Positions 1 through 6,866 are shown, counted from the stretch's first letter. The stretch is DNA of 7,051 nucleotides from an uncultured Lachnospiraceae bacterium (GCA_934370915.1 CAKRNI010000130.1:1-7051); one strand, 5' to 3'. Numbers and translations: made by a program. Notes: generated from the letters alone by a model not told the origin.

Positions 1-49
1 ACTTCAAGACATAACTTCTGTATGTGCAGACTGATGCCCCGGCCGGCAG

Positions 50-703
50 TTAAAACAGAATCACTTCCTTATTAAGTATGCCATACCACACCTCGTCACC
101 TTTCCCGATCTTCGCGCCGCCGCTGGTACCCTCGGTGATCTTCTTTTCCAGACCAGCATATTCCGCAACCGGGACGAGAACAGAGAACTCTACTTTATCT
201 GTATAATCACTGTCCAGCACGGTCATATTTTCCTGCCCTAAGATATACTGGATCTTCCCCACTCCCGTGTAGTCTGTCTCGATCTTCATCTCAAAGGCTC
301 TCTTCTTCTCCACGATCTCTGATGCGGCAAGTCCCTCCTTCACCGCGCCGGAATAGGCCCGGACGAGGCCGCCGGTTCCAAGCAGGGTCCCGCCGAAATA
401 TCTCGTGACCACCACACAGACGTTATGGACATCCTCTCCCAGAAGGACATCAAGCATCGGCCGTCCCGCTGTCTGGGCCGGTTCTCCATCGTCACTGCAT
501 CTTGTCAGCTCATGGTTCATTCCGATGCTAAACGCCTGACAGTTGTGGCGGGCATCCCAGTATTTTTTCCTGATCTCAGCGATAAAGGCTGCCGCCTCCT
601 CCTCTGATTCCACCGGTTTCAGATTTGCGATAAAACGCGATTTTTTTACTTCGATTTCCGCCGTACCGCCTCTGTATAAAATTCTCACACTGTCAAGAGC
701 CAT
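50..703 (-). CDS. yigZ: IMPACT/YigZ family protein (UPF0029)
   Basis: Encodes 217 residues, the usual length for bacterial YigZ/YvyE proteins. The N-terminal UPF0029 domain (about residues 15-125) carries the family hallmarks: K-K-S-R-F near 20-24, A-R-H-N-C at 51-55, D-D-G-E-P near 71-75 followed by A-G-R-P at 79-82, and V-T-R-Y-F-G-G near 99-105 followed by G-T-G-G-L at 109-113. The C-terminal part (about 137-205) fits the small ferredoxin-like domain (DUF1949) of these proteins. The family is related to eukaryotic IMPACT, a translation regulator that binds GCN1; the bacterial role is not well defined. The ATG at 703 is chosen because AAGGAG lies 7 nt upstream and the conserved sequence begins there. 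The frame stays open to a GTG at 865, but that start has no ribosome binding site. The gene is transcribed away from the penicillin-binding protein gene. The family call is secure; the function is not. Confidence 0.93.
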   Translation of the reverse strand: MALDSVRILYRGGTAEIEVKKSRFIANLKPVESEEEAAAFIAEIRKKYWDARHNCQAFSIGMNHELTRCSDDGEPAQTAGRPMLDVLLGEDVHNVCVVVTRYFGGTLLGTGGLVRAYSGAVKEGLAASEIVEKKRAFEMKIETDYTGVGKIQYILGQENMTVLDSDYTDKVEFSVLVPVAEYAGLEKKITEGTSGGAKIGKGDEVWYGILNKEVILF

Positions 704-710
704 ATCTTCT

Positions 711-716
711 CTCCTT
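711..716 (-). promoter_or_regulatory. Ribosome binding site fixing the yigZ start
   Basis: The minus strand reads AAGGAG, separated by 7 nt from the ATG at 703. This near-ideal Shine-Dalgarno placement sets the start and excludes the 54-codon in-frame upstream extension. Confidence 0.85.
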
Positions 717-726
717 ATAAAAAGCA

Positions 727-741
727 TTCCGCACTGCGGAA
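727..741. repeat. Perfect 15-bp palindrome in the divergent intergenic region
   Basis: The sequence TTCCGCACTGCGGAA has 7-bp arms around a central C. It lies 23 bp upstream of the yigZ start codon and just upstream of its ribosome binding site, at the expected transcription start of the candidate yigZ promoter. It could be an operator for a dimeric regulator, or in RNA a 6-bp hairpin with a 3-nt loop in the yigZ leader. There is no T-tract next to it, so a terminator is unlikely. No regulator is recognised from the sequence. Confidence 0.5.
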
Positions 742-742
742 A

Positions 743-771
743 GTTATCCTGATCCTTCATGATTTTGTCAT
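743..771 (-). promoter_or_regulatory. Candidate sigma-A promoter for yigZ
   Basis: On the minus strand ATGACA (766-771) and GATAAC (743-748) are separated by 17 bp; the -10 matches consensus at 4 of 6 positions and the -35 at 5 of 6. Transcription would begin near 736, inside the palindrome at 727-741. The match is weak in an AT-rich region, and other boxes upstream, such as TATTAT at 842-847, cannot be excluded. Confidence 0.35.
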
Positions 772-873
772 GTTTTTGACGATTCCGACCATAAAATGTA
801 ATTTTTCCTTCATAATTCCCCACTTTGCGGTCAAAAATATCATAATACAAACCAAACTTTTCCACAATAACTA

Positions 874-902
874 TTTATAAATGAATGAAACTTTGCTATA
901 AT
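874..902 (+). promoter_or_regulatory. Extended -10 sigma-A promoter for the penicillin-binding protein gene
   Basis: A perfect TATAAT (897-902) is preceded by TGC, making the extended -10 form TGnTATAAT. A TTTATA box (874-879; 4 of 6 to consensus) lies exactly 17 bp upstream. Transcription should start near 908-910, giving a leader of only about 20 nt before the ATG at 930. The ribosome binding site follows at 914-921. This is the best promoter in the window and suggests constitutive expression. Confidence 0.75.
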
Positions 903-913
903 TAGGGAATGAT

Positions 914-921
914 AAAGGAGG
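914..921 (+). promoter_or_regulatory. Ribosome binding site of the penicillin-binding protein gene
   Basis: AAAGGAGG lies 8 nt before the ATG at 930. It is a full-strength Shine-Dalgarno that confirms the start. Confidence 0.85.
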
Positions 922-929
922 CATCCTGA

Positions 930-3635
930 ATGAATTATGGAAAAAACGAGGTGGAAAAGACACTCCGCAAAACAAATTCCAGATCACAGAAGATCACCTC
1001 ACATCTGGTACTTCTTCTCACAAAGATCATCCTGATCCTGATTCTGTTTGCGGCGGTGCTTGGAATCAGCTTCGGCTACGGGATCTTCAAGGGCGTTATC
1101 GACGCGGCCCCGGAGATCGATGTGGCGAGCATCGAGCCAAGCGGTTATGCCACCATGGTCTATGACAGTAAGGGAAACCTCACGGAAACGCTCGTAAAAT
1201 CAGGAGCGAACCGTCTTGAGGCATCCTACGAGGAACTTCCCCAGTGCCTGATCGACGCCTTCATCGCGATCGAGGATTCCAGGTTCTGGTCCCACAAAGG
1301 CGTTGATGTCCGTTCTATGGTCCGCGCGGCCGTCGGAATCATTACCGGTAACTCCGGTGCCGGCGGCGGAAGTACCCTGACCCAGCAGCTCATCAAAAAC
1401 AATATCTTCGAAGGCGGCAATGAGGACACCTTCGGGGAGAAGCTTGAGCGAAAGATCCAGGAGCAGTATCTGGCGATCCAGTTAGAGAAGATCATGGACA
1501 AAAAGATCATCCTCAAAAACTACTTAAACACCATCAACCTCGGAAATAACACCCTGGGCGTAAAGGCGGCGGCTCTCCGCTACTTTGATAAGGATGTTTC
1601 GGACCTCACACTCTCCGAAGCGACCGTCATCGCCGGAATCACCCAGAACCCGTCGAGATTCAACCCGCTCTCCGAAAACGGAAGGAAGCGCAACGAAGAA
1701 AAGCGCCGCGTTATTCTCCAATATATGTACGAGCAGGGAATGATCTCGAAGGACGATCAGGAAGAGGCTCTCGCTGATGACGTTTACTCCCGGATCAAAA
1801 ACGTGGATATCGTCACAAAAGAGACCCAGACGCCGTACTCCTACTTTACCGACGAGCTGATCGACCAGGTATTAAAAGCCCTGCAGGATAAGAAAGGCTA
1901 CACGGAGACGCAGGCCTACAACCTCCTCTTCTCCGGCGGTCTCGAGATTCACACCACTCAGGATCCGGATATCCAGTCCGTGGTGGATGAAGAGATCAGC
2001 AAACCGGAAAACTATGACGTTGTCTACTACTCCATCGACTACCGTCTGTCGATCCAGCATGCGGACCAGACAACGACAAACTATTCGGACGAGACACTGA
2101 AGACATATTTCCGGAAAGATCTTGGCGATTCAGGCTTTGACGGTCTGTTCTCTTCAAAGGAAAAGGCAGATGAGGCCATCGCAACATACCGGACTGCAAT
2201 GACAAAAGAGGACGATACGGTCCTCGGCGAATCCGTCCACTATGTTCTTCAGCCTCAGGCATCCTTCGTCCTTATTGATCAGTCCACCGGCTATGTAAAA
2301 GCCTTAAGCGGCGGCCGCGGACAAAAAGAAGTGAGCCGTTCCTTAAACCGTGCAACAAATACCCTACGTCAGCCGGGTTCCACCTTTAAGGTCATCACCT
2401 CCTTCGCCCCGGCGATCGATACCTGCGGTGCCACTTTGGGAAGTGTTTACTACGATGGCCCGTACACGATGGGCGCAAAAACCTTCCGCAACTGGTACAG
2501 CAGCAAGGGCTATATGGGCTACAGTACGATCCGTGACGGTATCGTTTATTCCATGAACATCGTCGCTGTCCGCTGTATGATGGAGACCGTGACTCCGCAG
2601 CTTGGCGTCGAATACGCGAGAAACTTAGGAATCACTTCCCTGACAGATACCGACTACAACGCCTCCACCGCTCTCGGCGGTATCACCAAGGGCGTTTCAA
2701 ATCTGGAACTGACCGACGCTTTCGCGGCCATCGCAAACGGCGGTATCTACACAAAGCCGGTGTTCTTCACACAGATTCTGGACCACAACGGAAAAGTACT
2801 TCTGGAAAATGAACCCGAAACAAAGCGTGTCCTCAAGGATTCCACAGCATTCCTTCTCACGGACGCGATGTCCCAGTCCATGGAGAGCAGCCGCATGTAC
2901 GCATCCTCCGGAGTCAGCTTAAACTCCACGAGTGCCGTGGCAAATATTCCGGGAATGTCCAACGCCGGTAAATCCGGTACCACAACAAGCAGCAACGATA
3001 TCTGGTTTGTTGGATTTACTCCGTATTACACAGCGGGAATCTGGTCCGGCTGTGACGATAACCAGAAGATCTCCGCGATCGGAAGCAGTACCTCCTACCA
3101 CAAGAAGATCTGGAAAGCGATCATGACAAAGGTTCATGAGGGACTTCCGGACACCGGCTTCCCGGTTCCGTCCTCTGTCACAACTGCCCAGATCTGCCGA
3201 AAATCCGGAAAGCTTGCGATCCCCGGTGTCTGCGATAACGATCCGAGAGGAAGTGCCGTTTACACCGAGTATTTCGCAAAGGGAACCGTTCCTACAGAGG
3301 TCTGCGACCATCACGTTCAATTAACGGTATGCAGCGAATCCGGCGGTCTTCCGACTGAATTCTGCCCGGAAAGTGAACGTGTCACAAGAACATTTATGGT
3401 AATCCCGGAGGGTGAATCCGGCGGAACCGACGATTCCAAATACCACGTTCCCGGACCATGTACTGTCCACAGTGCATCCTCTGTCGTTCTTCCGAGTGAT
3501 GACGCAGACGGGACCGGAACAACCGGATCCACAAAATCCGAAGCTGCGCAGGAAACAGTTCCTGAGACCACGAAGGCTGCGCCAAAATCACCGCTTGATC
3601 AGGTATATATCCCGGTAGGTCCAGGATATGAATAA
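930..3635 (+). CDS. mrcA: Class A penicillin-binding protein, bifunctional transglycosylase/transpeptidase (PBP1A type)
   Basis: Polymerises lipid II into glycan strands and cross-links the stem peptides at the outer face of the membrane. In the 901 residues a basic cytoplasmic tail (1-23) is followed by one membrane anchor (about 25-50). The glycosyltransferase 51 domain (about 80-260) shows E-D-S-R-F-W at 115-120 (catalytic E115), G-G-S-T-L-T-Q-Q-L at 146-154, R-K-x-x-E with the second glutamate at 178, and N-Y-L-N at 197-200. The transpeptidase domain (about 440-735) has S-T-F-K at 484-487 (nucleophile S484), S-M-N at 541-543 and K-S-G-T at 681-684. A spacer of about 100 residues (340-440) separates the two. 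The C-terminal extension (about 750-850) carries six cysteines in two similar halves, followed by a Ser/Thr/Ala/Pro-rich tail. All catalytic motifs are intact. The gene stands alone, with its own promoter and terminator. Class and activity are secure; which class A paralogue it is cannot be told. Confidence 0.96.
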   Translation: MNYGKNEVEKTLRKTNSRSQKITSHLVLLLTKIILILILFAAVLGISFGYGIFKGVIDAAPEIDVASIEPSGYATMVYDSKGNLTETLVKSGANRLEASYEELPQCLIDAFIAIEDSRFWSHKGVDVRSMVRAAVGIITGNSGAGGGSTLTQQLIKNNIFEGGNEDTFGEKLERKIQEQYLAIQLEKIMDKKIILKNYLNTINLGNNTLGVKAAALRYFDKDVSDLTLSEATVIAGITQNPSRFNPLSENGRKRNEEKRRVILQYMYEQGMISKDDQEEALADDVYSRIKNVDIVTKETQTPYSYFTDELIDQVLKALQDKKGYTETQAYNLLFSGGLEIHTTQDPDIQSVVDEEISKPENYDVVYYSIDYRLSIQHADQTTTNYSDETLKTYFRKDLGDSGFDGLFSSKEKADEAIATYRTAMTKEDDTVLGESVHYVLQPQASFVLIDQSTGYVKALSGGRGQKEVSRSLNRATNTLRQPGSTFKVITSFAPAIDTCGATLGSVYYDGPYTMGAKTFRNWYSSKGYMGYSTIRDGIVYSMNIVAVRCMMETVTPQLGVEYARNLGITSLTDTDYNASTALGGITKGVSNLELTDAFAAIANGGIYTKPVFFTQILDHNGKVLLENEPETKRVLKDSTAFLLTDAMSQSMESSRMYASSGVSLNSTSAVANIPGMSNAGKSGTTTSSNDIWFVGFTPYYTAGIWSGCDDNQKISAIGSSTSYHKKIWKAIMTKVHEGLPDTGFPVPSSVTTAQICRKSGKLAIPGVCDNDPRGSAVYTEYFAKGTVPTEVCDHHVQLTVCSESGGLPTEFCPESERVTRTFMVIPEGESGGTDDSKYHVPGPCTVHSASSVVLPSDDADGTGTTGSTKSEAAQETVPETTKAAPKSPLDQVYIPVGPGYE

Positions 3636-3645
3636 TGAAATAACG

Positions 3646-3693
3646 GACAGAAAAACGCCGGACAGGATCTAAATCCTCCGGCGTTTTTCTGTC
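3646..3693. terminator. Bidirectional intrinsic terminator between the PBP gene and etfA
   Basis: Perfect 17-bp inverted repeat (3646-3662 and 3677-3693) around a 14-nt centre, itself able to add a short GGAT/ATCC pairing. The GC-rich inner part, GCCGGA/TCCGGC, is flanked by AAAAA on the left and TTTTT on the right. Each strand therefore reads as a GC-rich hairpin followed by a U-run. It begins 10 bp after the PBP stop codon and ends 39 bp beyond the etfA stop codon, so it can end both convergent transcripts. Confidence 0.9.
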
Positions 3694-3732
3694 TATCCTT
3701 ATTTACATCATGGCTTTTTGTAAATACGATCT

Positions 3733-4701
3733 TTATGCTTCTTTTCTCTTCTTCATCTCTTCGATCATCACCGGAAGAACCTTTGTGACATCGCCGACAA
3801 TTCCCACATCCGCCACGTCAAAGATGGATGCGTCCTCGTCTTTGTTGATTGCTACGATGTAGCCGGAACCAATCATACCGGATACATGCTGGGTGGCACC
3901 GGAGATTCCGCATGCAATGTAGAGCTTCGGTGCGACGATCTTGCCGGACTGGCCGACCTGATGGGCTCTGGATACCCAGCCTTCTTCGATCGCCGGTCTT
4001 GTGGCGCCTACAACGCCTCCCATGACATCTGCAAGTTCTTCAACAAGGGCAAAGTTCTCCCTGCTTCCCATTCCTCTTCCGCCGGATACGATAATCTGGG
4101 CTTCCTCGAGGTTGACGCTCTCAGCGATCTCCTTGACCGTCTCAATGACCTTTGTGCGGACTGCATCTGCTGTTATATCCTCTGCGATGACTTCACCTGT
4201 CCTGCTCTCATCCAGCTCTTTTGTGAAGGATCCGGAACGAACTGTGGCAACATGCGGAAGATTCTCACCCATCTTCATGTCATTTAACACGTTTCCGTTG
4301 TAGGAAAGAGCTGTATAAACGCCATCTGACGTAATTCCTGTCACATCTGTCACACAGCCGGACTCAAACGCCGCGGAGACCGCCGGAGCGATCATCTTTC
4401 CCTCCGGGGTTCCTGCCATATAAAGCGCCTTTGGTTGATATTTCTCAGCCAGTTTTCCGAGAATCTGTGCTTTTTCCTCTGCCTGAAGTCCTTCCTCGCC
4501 TGTTCTGAGGACCCTGGAAGCTCCTGCCGCGATCACTGACTTTGTATCGGTGTCTTTTCCGAATACAACAGCGATCACTTCCTCACCATCTGCCTTCGCA
4601 AGCTCCGCTGCCTTGCTGACGGTCTCGAGTGCCGCACCGACCGGTGCGCCGTCTGCGCTCTGGGCGTAGACCATGATATTCTTTCCATCTGTATATTTCA
4701 T
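3733..4701 (-). CDS. etfA: Electron transfer flavoprotein subunit alpha
   Basis: Encodes 322 residues, a normal EtfA length. The alpha subunit binds FAD in its C-terminal domain and shuttles electrons between dehydrogenases and acceptors as a heterodimer with EtfB. The N-terminal alpha/beta domain spans about 8-190. The FAD domain shows S-G-G-R-G-M-G-S at 206-213, A-T-R-P at 233-236, G-W-V-S-R-A-H-Q-V-G-Q-S-G at 241-253, the family signature L-Y-I-A-C-G-I-S-G at 260-268 with Q-H at 271-272, and A-I-N-K-D at 284-288. Residue 270 is Thr where the usual signature has Ile or Val, a small departure. The ATG at 4701 has a GGAAGG/AAGGAA ribosome binding site about 9 nt upstream. It is the last gene of the leftward operon, 89 bp after etfB, and is ended by the bidirectional terminator. 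Cytoplasmic. Bifurcating or ordinary type cannot be decided by eye. Confidence 0.97.
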   Translation of the reverse strand: MKYTDGKNIMVYAQSADGAPVGAALETVSKAAELAKADGEEVIAVVFGKDTDTKSVIAAGASRVLRTGEEGLQAEEKAQILGKLAEKYQPKALYMAGTPEGKMIAPAVSAAFESGCVTDVTGITSDGVYTALSYNGNVLNDMKMGENLPHVATVRSGSFTKELDESRTGEVIAEDITADAVRTKVIETVKEIAESVNLEEAQIIVSGGRGMGSRENFALVEELADVMGGVVGATRPAIEEGWVSRAHQVGQSGKIVAPKLYIACGISGATQHVSGMIGSGYIVAINKDEDASIFDVADVGIVGDVTKVLPVMIEEMKKRKEA

Positions 4702-4740
4702 TGTCTTAATTTCCTTCCACGCTTAATTTGGGTTATCTCA

Positions 4741-4757
4741 CATGCACTGACTGCATG
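4741..4757. repeat. Small inverted repeat in the etfB-etfA gap
   Basis: CATGCA and TGCATG arms surround a 5-nt centre within the 89-bp space between etfB and etfA. The stem is short (6 bp) and has no U-run, so it is not a terminator. It may form a weak hairpin in the operon mRNA, or may be chance. Confidence 0.35.
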
Positions 4758-4790
4758 CGCTATATCCATTCCTGACGATCCGGCAATTTA

Positions 4791-5567
4791 TCAGATCGCT
4801 TTTGCTTCGCTCATCATGGCAAGTGCCTGGCTTACTGCATCTGCCGGGTCCTCTGCCTTGATCTTAACACCAGCTGCTCTCTTTGCCGGCTCGTAGACCT
4901 TGAGAACCTCAACCTGTGCTTTCTCTGCCTCTGCGGCCGCAAGCTCCTCGATCGGTTTCTTTCTCGCTGCCATCTTGCTCTTGATCGTTGGGTAACGCGG
5001 ATCATACTCGGGTTTATTGACAGTCACAATGCACGGAAGTTCAGATTCGATCAGACGGTAACCTTCTTCGGTCTCCTGCTTAGCGGTTACGCTTTCCTCT
5101 CCTGCTGTGATATCAACGACGTCTGCTGTCACCGGTGCGGAGAGTTCCTTTGCGAGGATCGTTCCTACCTGTCCGGAAGCGAAATCTGTGGTCTCTTTGC
5201 CGCAGAATACGATGTCAAATTTCTTTCCTGTCTTTTCCTCGATGGCTTCCTTCGCTGTCTTCAGCTTCTTCGCGATGATCTCCGGATCCTCGCTCTGGTA
5301 AGCGTCGTCTGCCGCAAGATACGCGTAGTCAGCGCCAACTGCCAGACAGTTCTTTAAGGAATTCTTTACGGTCTCATCGCCGATGGAAAGAACTGTCACC
5401 TCTCCGCCTGCCGCCTCTTTTAAGCGGACTGCCATCTCCAGTGCATATGTATCAAATGCGTTTACTACCGGTGTCACGCCGTCAAGAGCCGGTGCCCCTG
5501 TTTTCGGATCCAGGGCGATCTCAACGGAATCGTCCGGAACCTGTTTTACACATACTAAAATTTCCAT
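4791..5567 (-). CDS. etfB: Electron transfer flavoprotein subunit beta
   Basis: Encodes 258 residues from the ATG at 5567, typical of EtfB. The opening M-E-I-L-V-C-V-K-Q-V-P-D is the classic N terminus. N-A-F-D at 37-40 and G-A-D at 78-80 follow family spacing. A C-G-K-E-T-T-D loop at 122-128 leads into Q-V-G at 133-135. Near the C-terminal end E-L-P-C-I-V-T-V at 176-183 precedes P-R-Y-P at 190-193 and A-R-K-K-P-I at 201-206, the EtfB signature zone. In this family the subunit holds AMP or, in bifurcating types, a second FAD. The loop at 124-132 differs from the common Q-A-I-D-G-D-T form. GGAGG lies 5 nt before the chosen ATG; a TTG at 5579 would put that site inside the coding region. It follows the dehydrogenase gene by 135 bp and precedes etfA. 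Confidence 0.96.
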   Translation of the reverse strand: MEILVCVKQVPDDSVEIALDPKTGAPALDGVTPVVNAFDTYALEMAVRLKEAAGGEVTVLSIGDETVKNSLKNCLAVGADYAYLAADDAYQSEDPEIIAKKLKTAKEAIEEKTGKKFDIVFCGKETTDFASGQVGTILAKELSAPVTADVVDITAGEESVTAKQETEEGYRLIESELPCIVTVNKPEYDPRYPTIKSKMAARKKPIEELAAAEAEKAQVEVLKVYEPAKRAAGVKIKAEDPADAVSQALAMMSEAKAI

Positions 5568-5572
5568 GTCTT

Positions 5573-5577
5573 CCTCC
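5573..5577 (-). promoter_or_regulatory. Ribosome binding site fixing the etfB start
   Basis: The minus strand reads GGAGG 5 nt before the ATG at 5567. Because it overlaps the in-frame TTG at 5579, it shows that the longer reading of etfB is wrong. Confidence 0.85.
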
Positions 5578-5586
5578 AAAATTTAT

Positions 5587-5630
5587 CCGGCCCCGGCAGT
5601 ACCAGTTCTTCGCTGGCACCGCCGGTCCGG
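5587..5630. repeat. Strong hairpin in the dehydrogenase-etfB gap
   Basis: Arms 5593-5605 and 5613-5625 pair over 13 positions around a 7-nt loop. In the leftward transcript two of the pairs are G-U wobbles and the rest are Watson-Crick. An outer CCGG/CCGG pair (5587-5590 with 5627-5630) extends the stem after a small internal loop. It sits 9 nt upstream of the etfB ribosome binding site and is followed on the minus strand by only a short AAATTTT, so a full terminator is unlikely. It could act as an attenuator, an mRNA end-protecting stem or a processing site. Confidence 0.55.
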
Positions 5631-5702
5631 TGTAATATCCCGAAATCTGGCGGCTTTAACAGACGTTTGTCCGCCATTCGTTTGTCCTTACGAAATAGCT
5701 TT

Positions 5703-6839
5703 TTATTTTCCAATTACGTTATTTGCAACAACGATTCTCTGTACCTCGTTCGTTCCCTCAAAGATCTGGAAGATCTTCGCGTCTCTCAAAAGCTTCTCAA
5801 CCGGGTACTCTCTGCTGTATCCATATCCGCCGAACATCTGGATTGCCTCGGAAGCAACTTCCATTGCGATATCGGAAGCGTAGCATTTCGCGATGGCGGA
5901 TTCCTTGCTGTACGGAAGTCCCATATCCATCTTTGTCAGAGCGTGCGCTACCATCTGGCGGGCTGTCTCGGTTTTGATCTCCATGTCAGCTACCTTGAAC
6001 TGTAATGCCTGGTTCTTGATGATCGGCTTGCCGAACTGGATTCTCTCCTTACCGTACGCAACTGCCTCGTTGATGCCTCTCTGGGCGATACCTGTGGCAA
6101 CGCAGCCCATCCATGCGCGGGCCTGGTCGAGAGTCTTCATTGCGATTCCAAAGCCCTTTCCTTCCTCGCCGATGAGGTTTGCTGCCGGAATTCTGCAGTC
6201 TTCAAATACAACATCGCAGGTATTGGAGGTACGGATACCCATCTTGTTCTCCTCATGTCCTGTGGAGAGACCCGGAGTTCCGGCATCAACTAAGAACATG
6301 GAAATTCCCTTTACACCTTTGGATTTATCGGTCATGGCTGTTACACAGTAGAAGGAAGCAACACCGCCGTTTGTGATGAAGCATTTTCTTCCGTTTAATA
6401 CGTACTCATCACCGTCTTTTACGGCTGTTGTCTTACCTGCGCTTGCATCGGAACCTGCGCCCGGCTCTGTTAAGCAGAACGCGCCGAAGCCGCCGTCGAG
6501 AACGAGGTCGCAGACATGCTGTTTCTGCTCATCGCTTCCTGCGATCAGAACCGGTTTCATGCCGAGGCCGCTGGCAGAGATCGTTGTGGCAAAGCCTGCG
6601 TCAGCGATGGCCATCTGCTCGATGAGGGCAGCTACATCCACGCGGGAGAGACCCGGGCCGCCGAACTCTTCCGGAACTTCCAGAGCCTGATAACCCTGCT
6701 CGATCGCTTTCTCATAGATCTCCTTCGGCCATTCGCCGGAAACATCATATTCTTTGCACTGTTCTACGACTTCTTTATCACAGAAATTTTTAACGTCCTG
6801 CAGGAGGTCCTGCGCTTCTTCAGAAATTAAGTATGCCAT
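5703..6839 (-). CDS. Acyl-CoA dehydrogenase (short/medium-chain type)
   Basis: Encodes 378 residues, standard for soluble acyl-CoA dehydrogenases, which desaturate acyl-CoA between C2 and C3 (or reduce enoyl-CoA) with FAD and exchange electrons with Etf. The N-terminal helical domain covers about 1-115. Signature 1 is L-T-E-P-G-A-G-S-D at 123-131, the middle beta domain spans about 115-230, and signature 2 is Q-M-F-G-G-Y-G-Y at 334-341. The catalytic glutamate is E361 in F-E-G-T. The segment 237-250 reads L-D-Q-A-R-A-W-M-G-C, unlike the G-R-I-G-I-A-A of clostridial butyryl-CoA dehydrogenases as I recall them, so the substrate is uncertain: butyryl, another short acyl, or acryloyl-type. The ATG at 6839 is preceded by AAAGGA 8 nt upstream, and the conserved sequence starts there. 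An in-frame TTG at 6911 would add 24 unrelated residues. The gene is cotranscribed with etfB and etfA, its likely electron partners. Confidence 0.94.
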   Translation of the reverse strand: MAYLISEEAQDLLQDVKNFCDKEVVEQCKEYDVSGEWPKEIYEKAIEQGYQALEVPEEFGGPGLSRVDVAALIEQMAIADAGFATTISASGLGMKPVLIAGSDEQKQHVCDLVLDGGFGAFCLTEPGAGSDASAGKTTAVKDGDEYVLNGRKCFITNGGVASFYCVTAMTDKSKGVKGISMFLVDAGTPGLSTGHEENKMGIRTSNTCDVVFEDCRIPAANLIGEEGKGFGIAMKTLDQARAWMGCVATGIAQRGINEAVAYGKERIQFGKPIIKNQALQFKVADMEIKTETARQMVAHALTKMDMGLPYSKESAIAKCYASDIAMEVASEAIQMFGGYGYSREYPVEKLLRDAKIFQIFEGTNEVQRIVVANNVIGK

Positions 6840-6847
6840 AATCAAAT

Positions 6848-6853
6848 TCCTTT
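6848..6853 (-). promoter_or_regulatory. Ribosome binding site fixing the acyl-CoA dehydrogenase start
   Basis: The minus strand reads AAAGGA 8 nt before the ATG at 6839. No comparable site precedes the in-frame TTG at 6911, so the shorter protein is preferred. Confidence 0.7.
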
Positions 6854-6866
6854 CTTTTCTATTCGC

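Noticed and set aside
41..49. GC-rich CCGGCCGGCAG-like string downstream of yigZ resembling parts of the gaps near 5590 and 6890, as a dispersed repeat family
   Set aside because: Only about ten bases are shared, mostly simple C/G runs, and the flanks do not align; chance is sufficient.
2919..3320. Minus-strand open frame of 133 codons within the PBP gene
   Set aside because: It lies wholly antisense to the clearly coding transpeptidase and C-terminal region, shows no recognisable domain, and reflects codon bias of the real gene.
3886..4287. Plus-strand open frame of 133 codons across etfA
   Set aside because: Antisense to intact etfA and with no family features; a second overlapping antisense frame in the same place shows this is a composition effect.
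5568..5579. Longer etfB starting at TTG 5579
   Set aside because: The four extra codons are the ribosome binding site itself, and the EtfB family begins at the ATG at 5567.
5587..5630. Intrinsic terminator between the dehydrogenase and etfB
   Set aside because: The stem is strong but only a short AAATTTT follows, directly before the etfB ribosome binding site; etfB would then lack a clear promoter. A regulatory or stabilising stem is more likely.
5383..5883. Plus-strand open frame of 166 codons spanning the etfB start and the dehydrogenase end
   Set aside because: It crosses two real genes on the other strand and the hairpin-containing gap, and its translation resembles no protein family I know.
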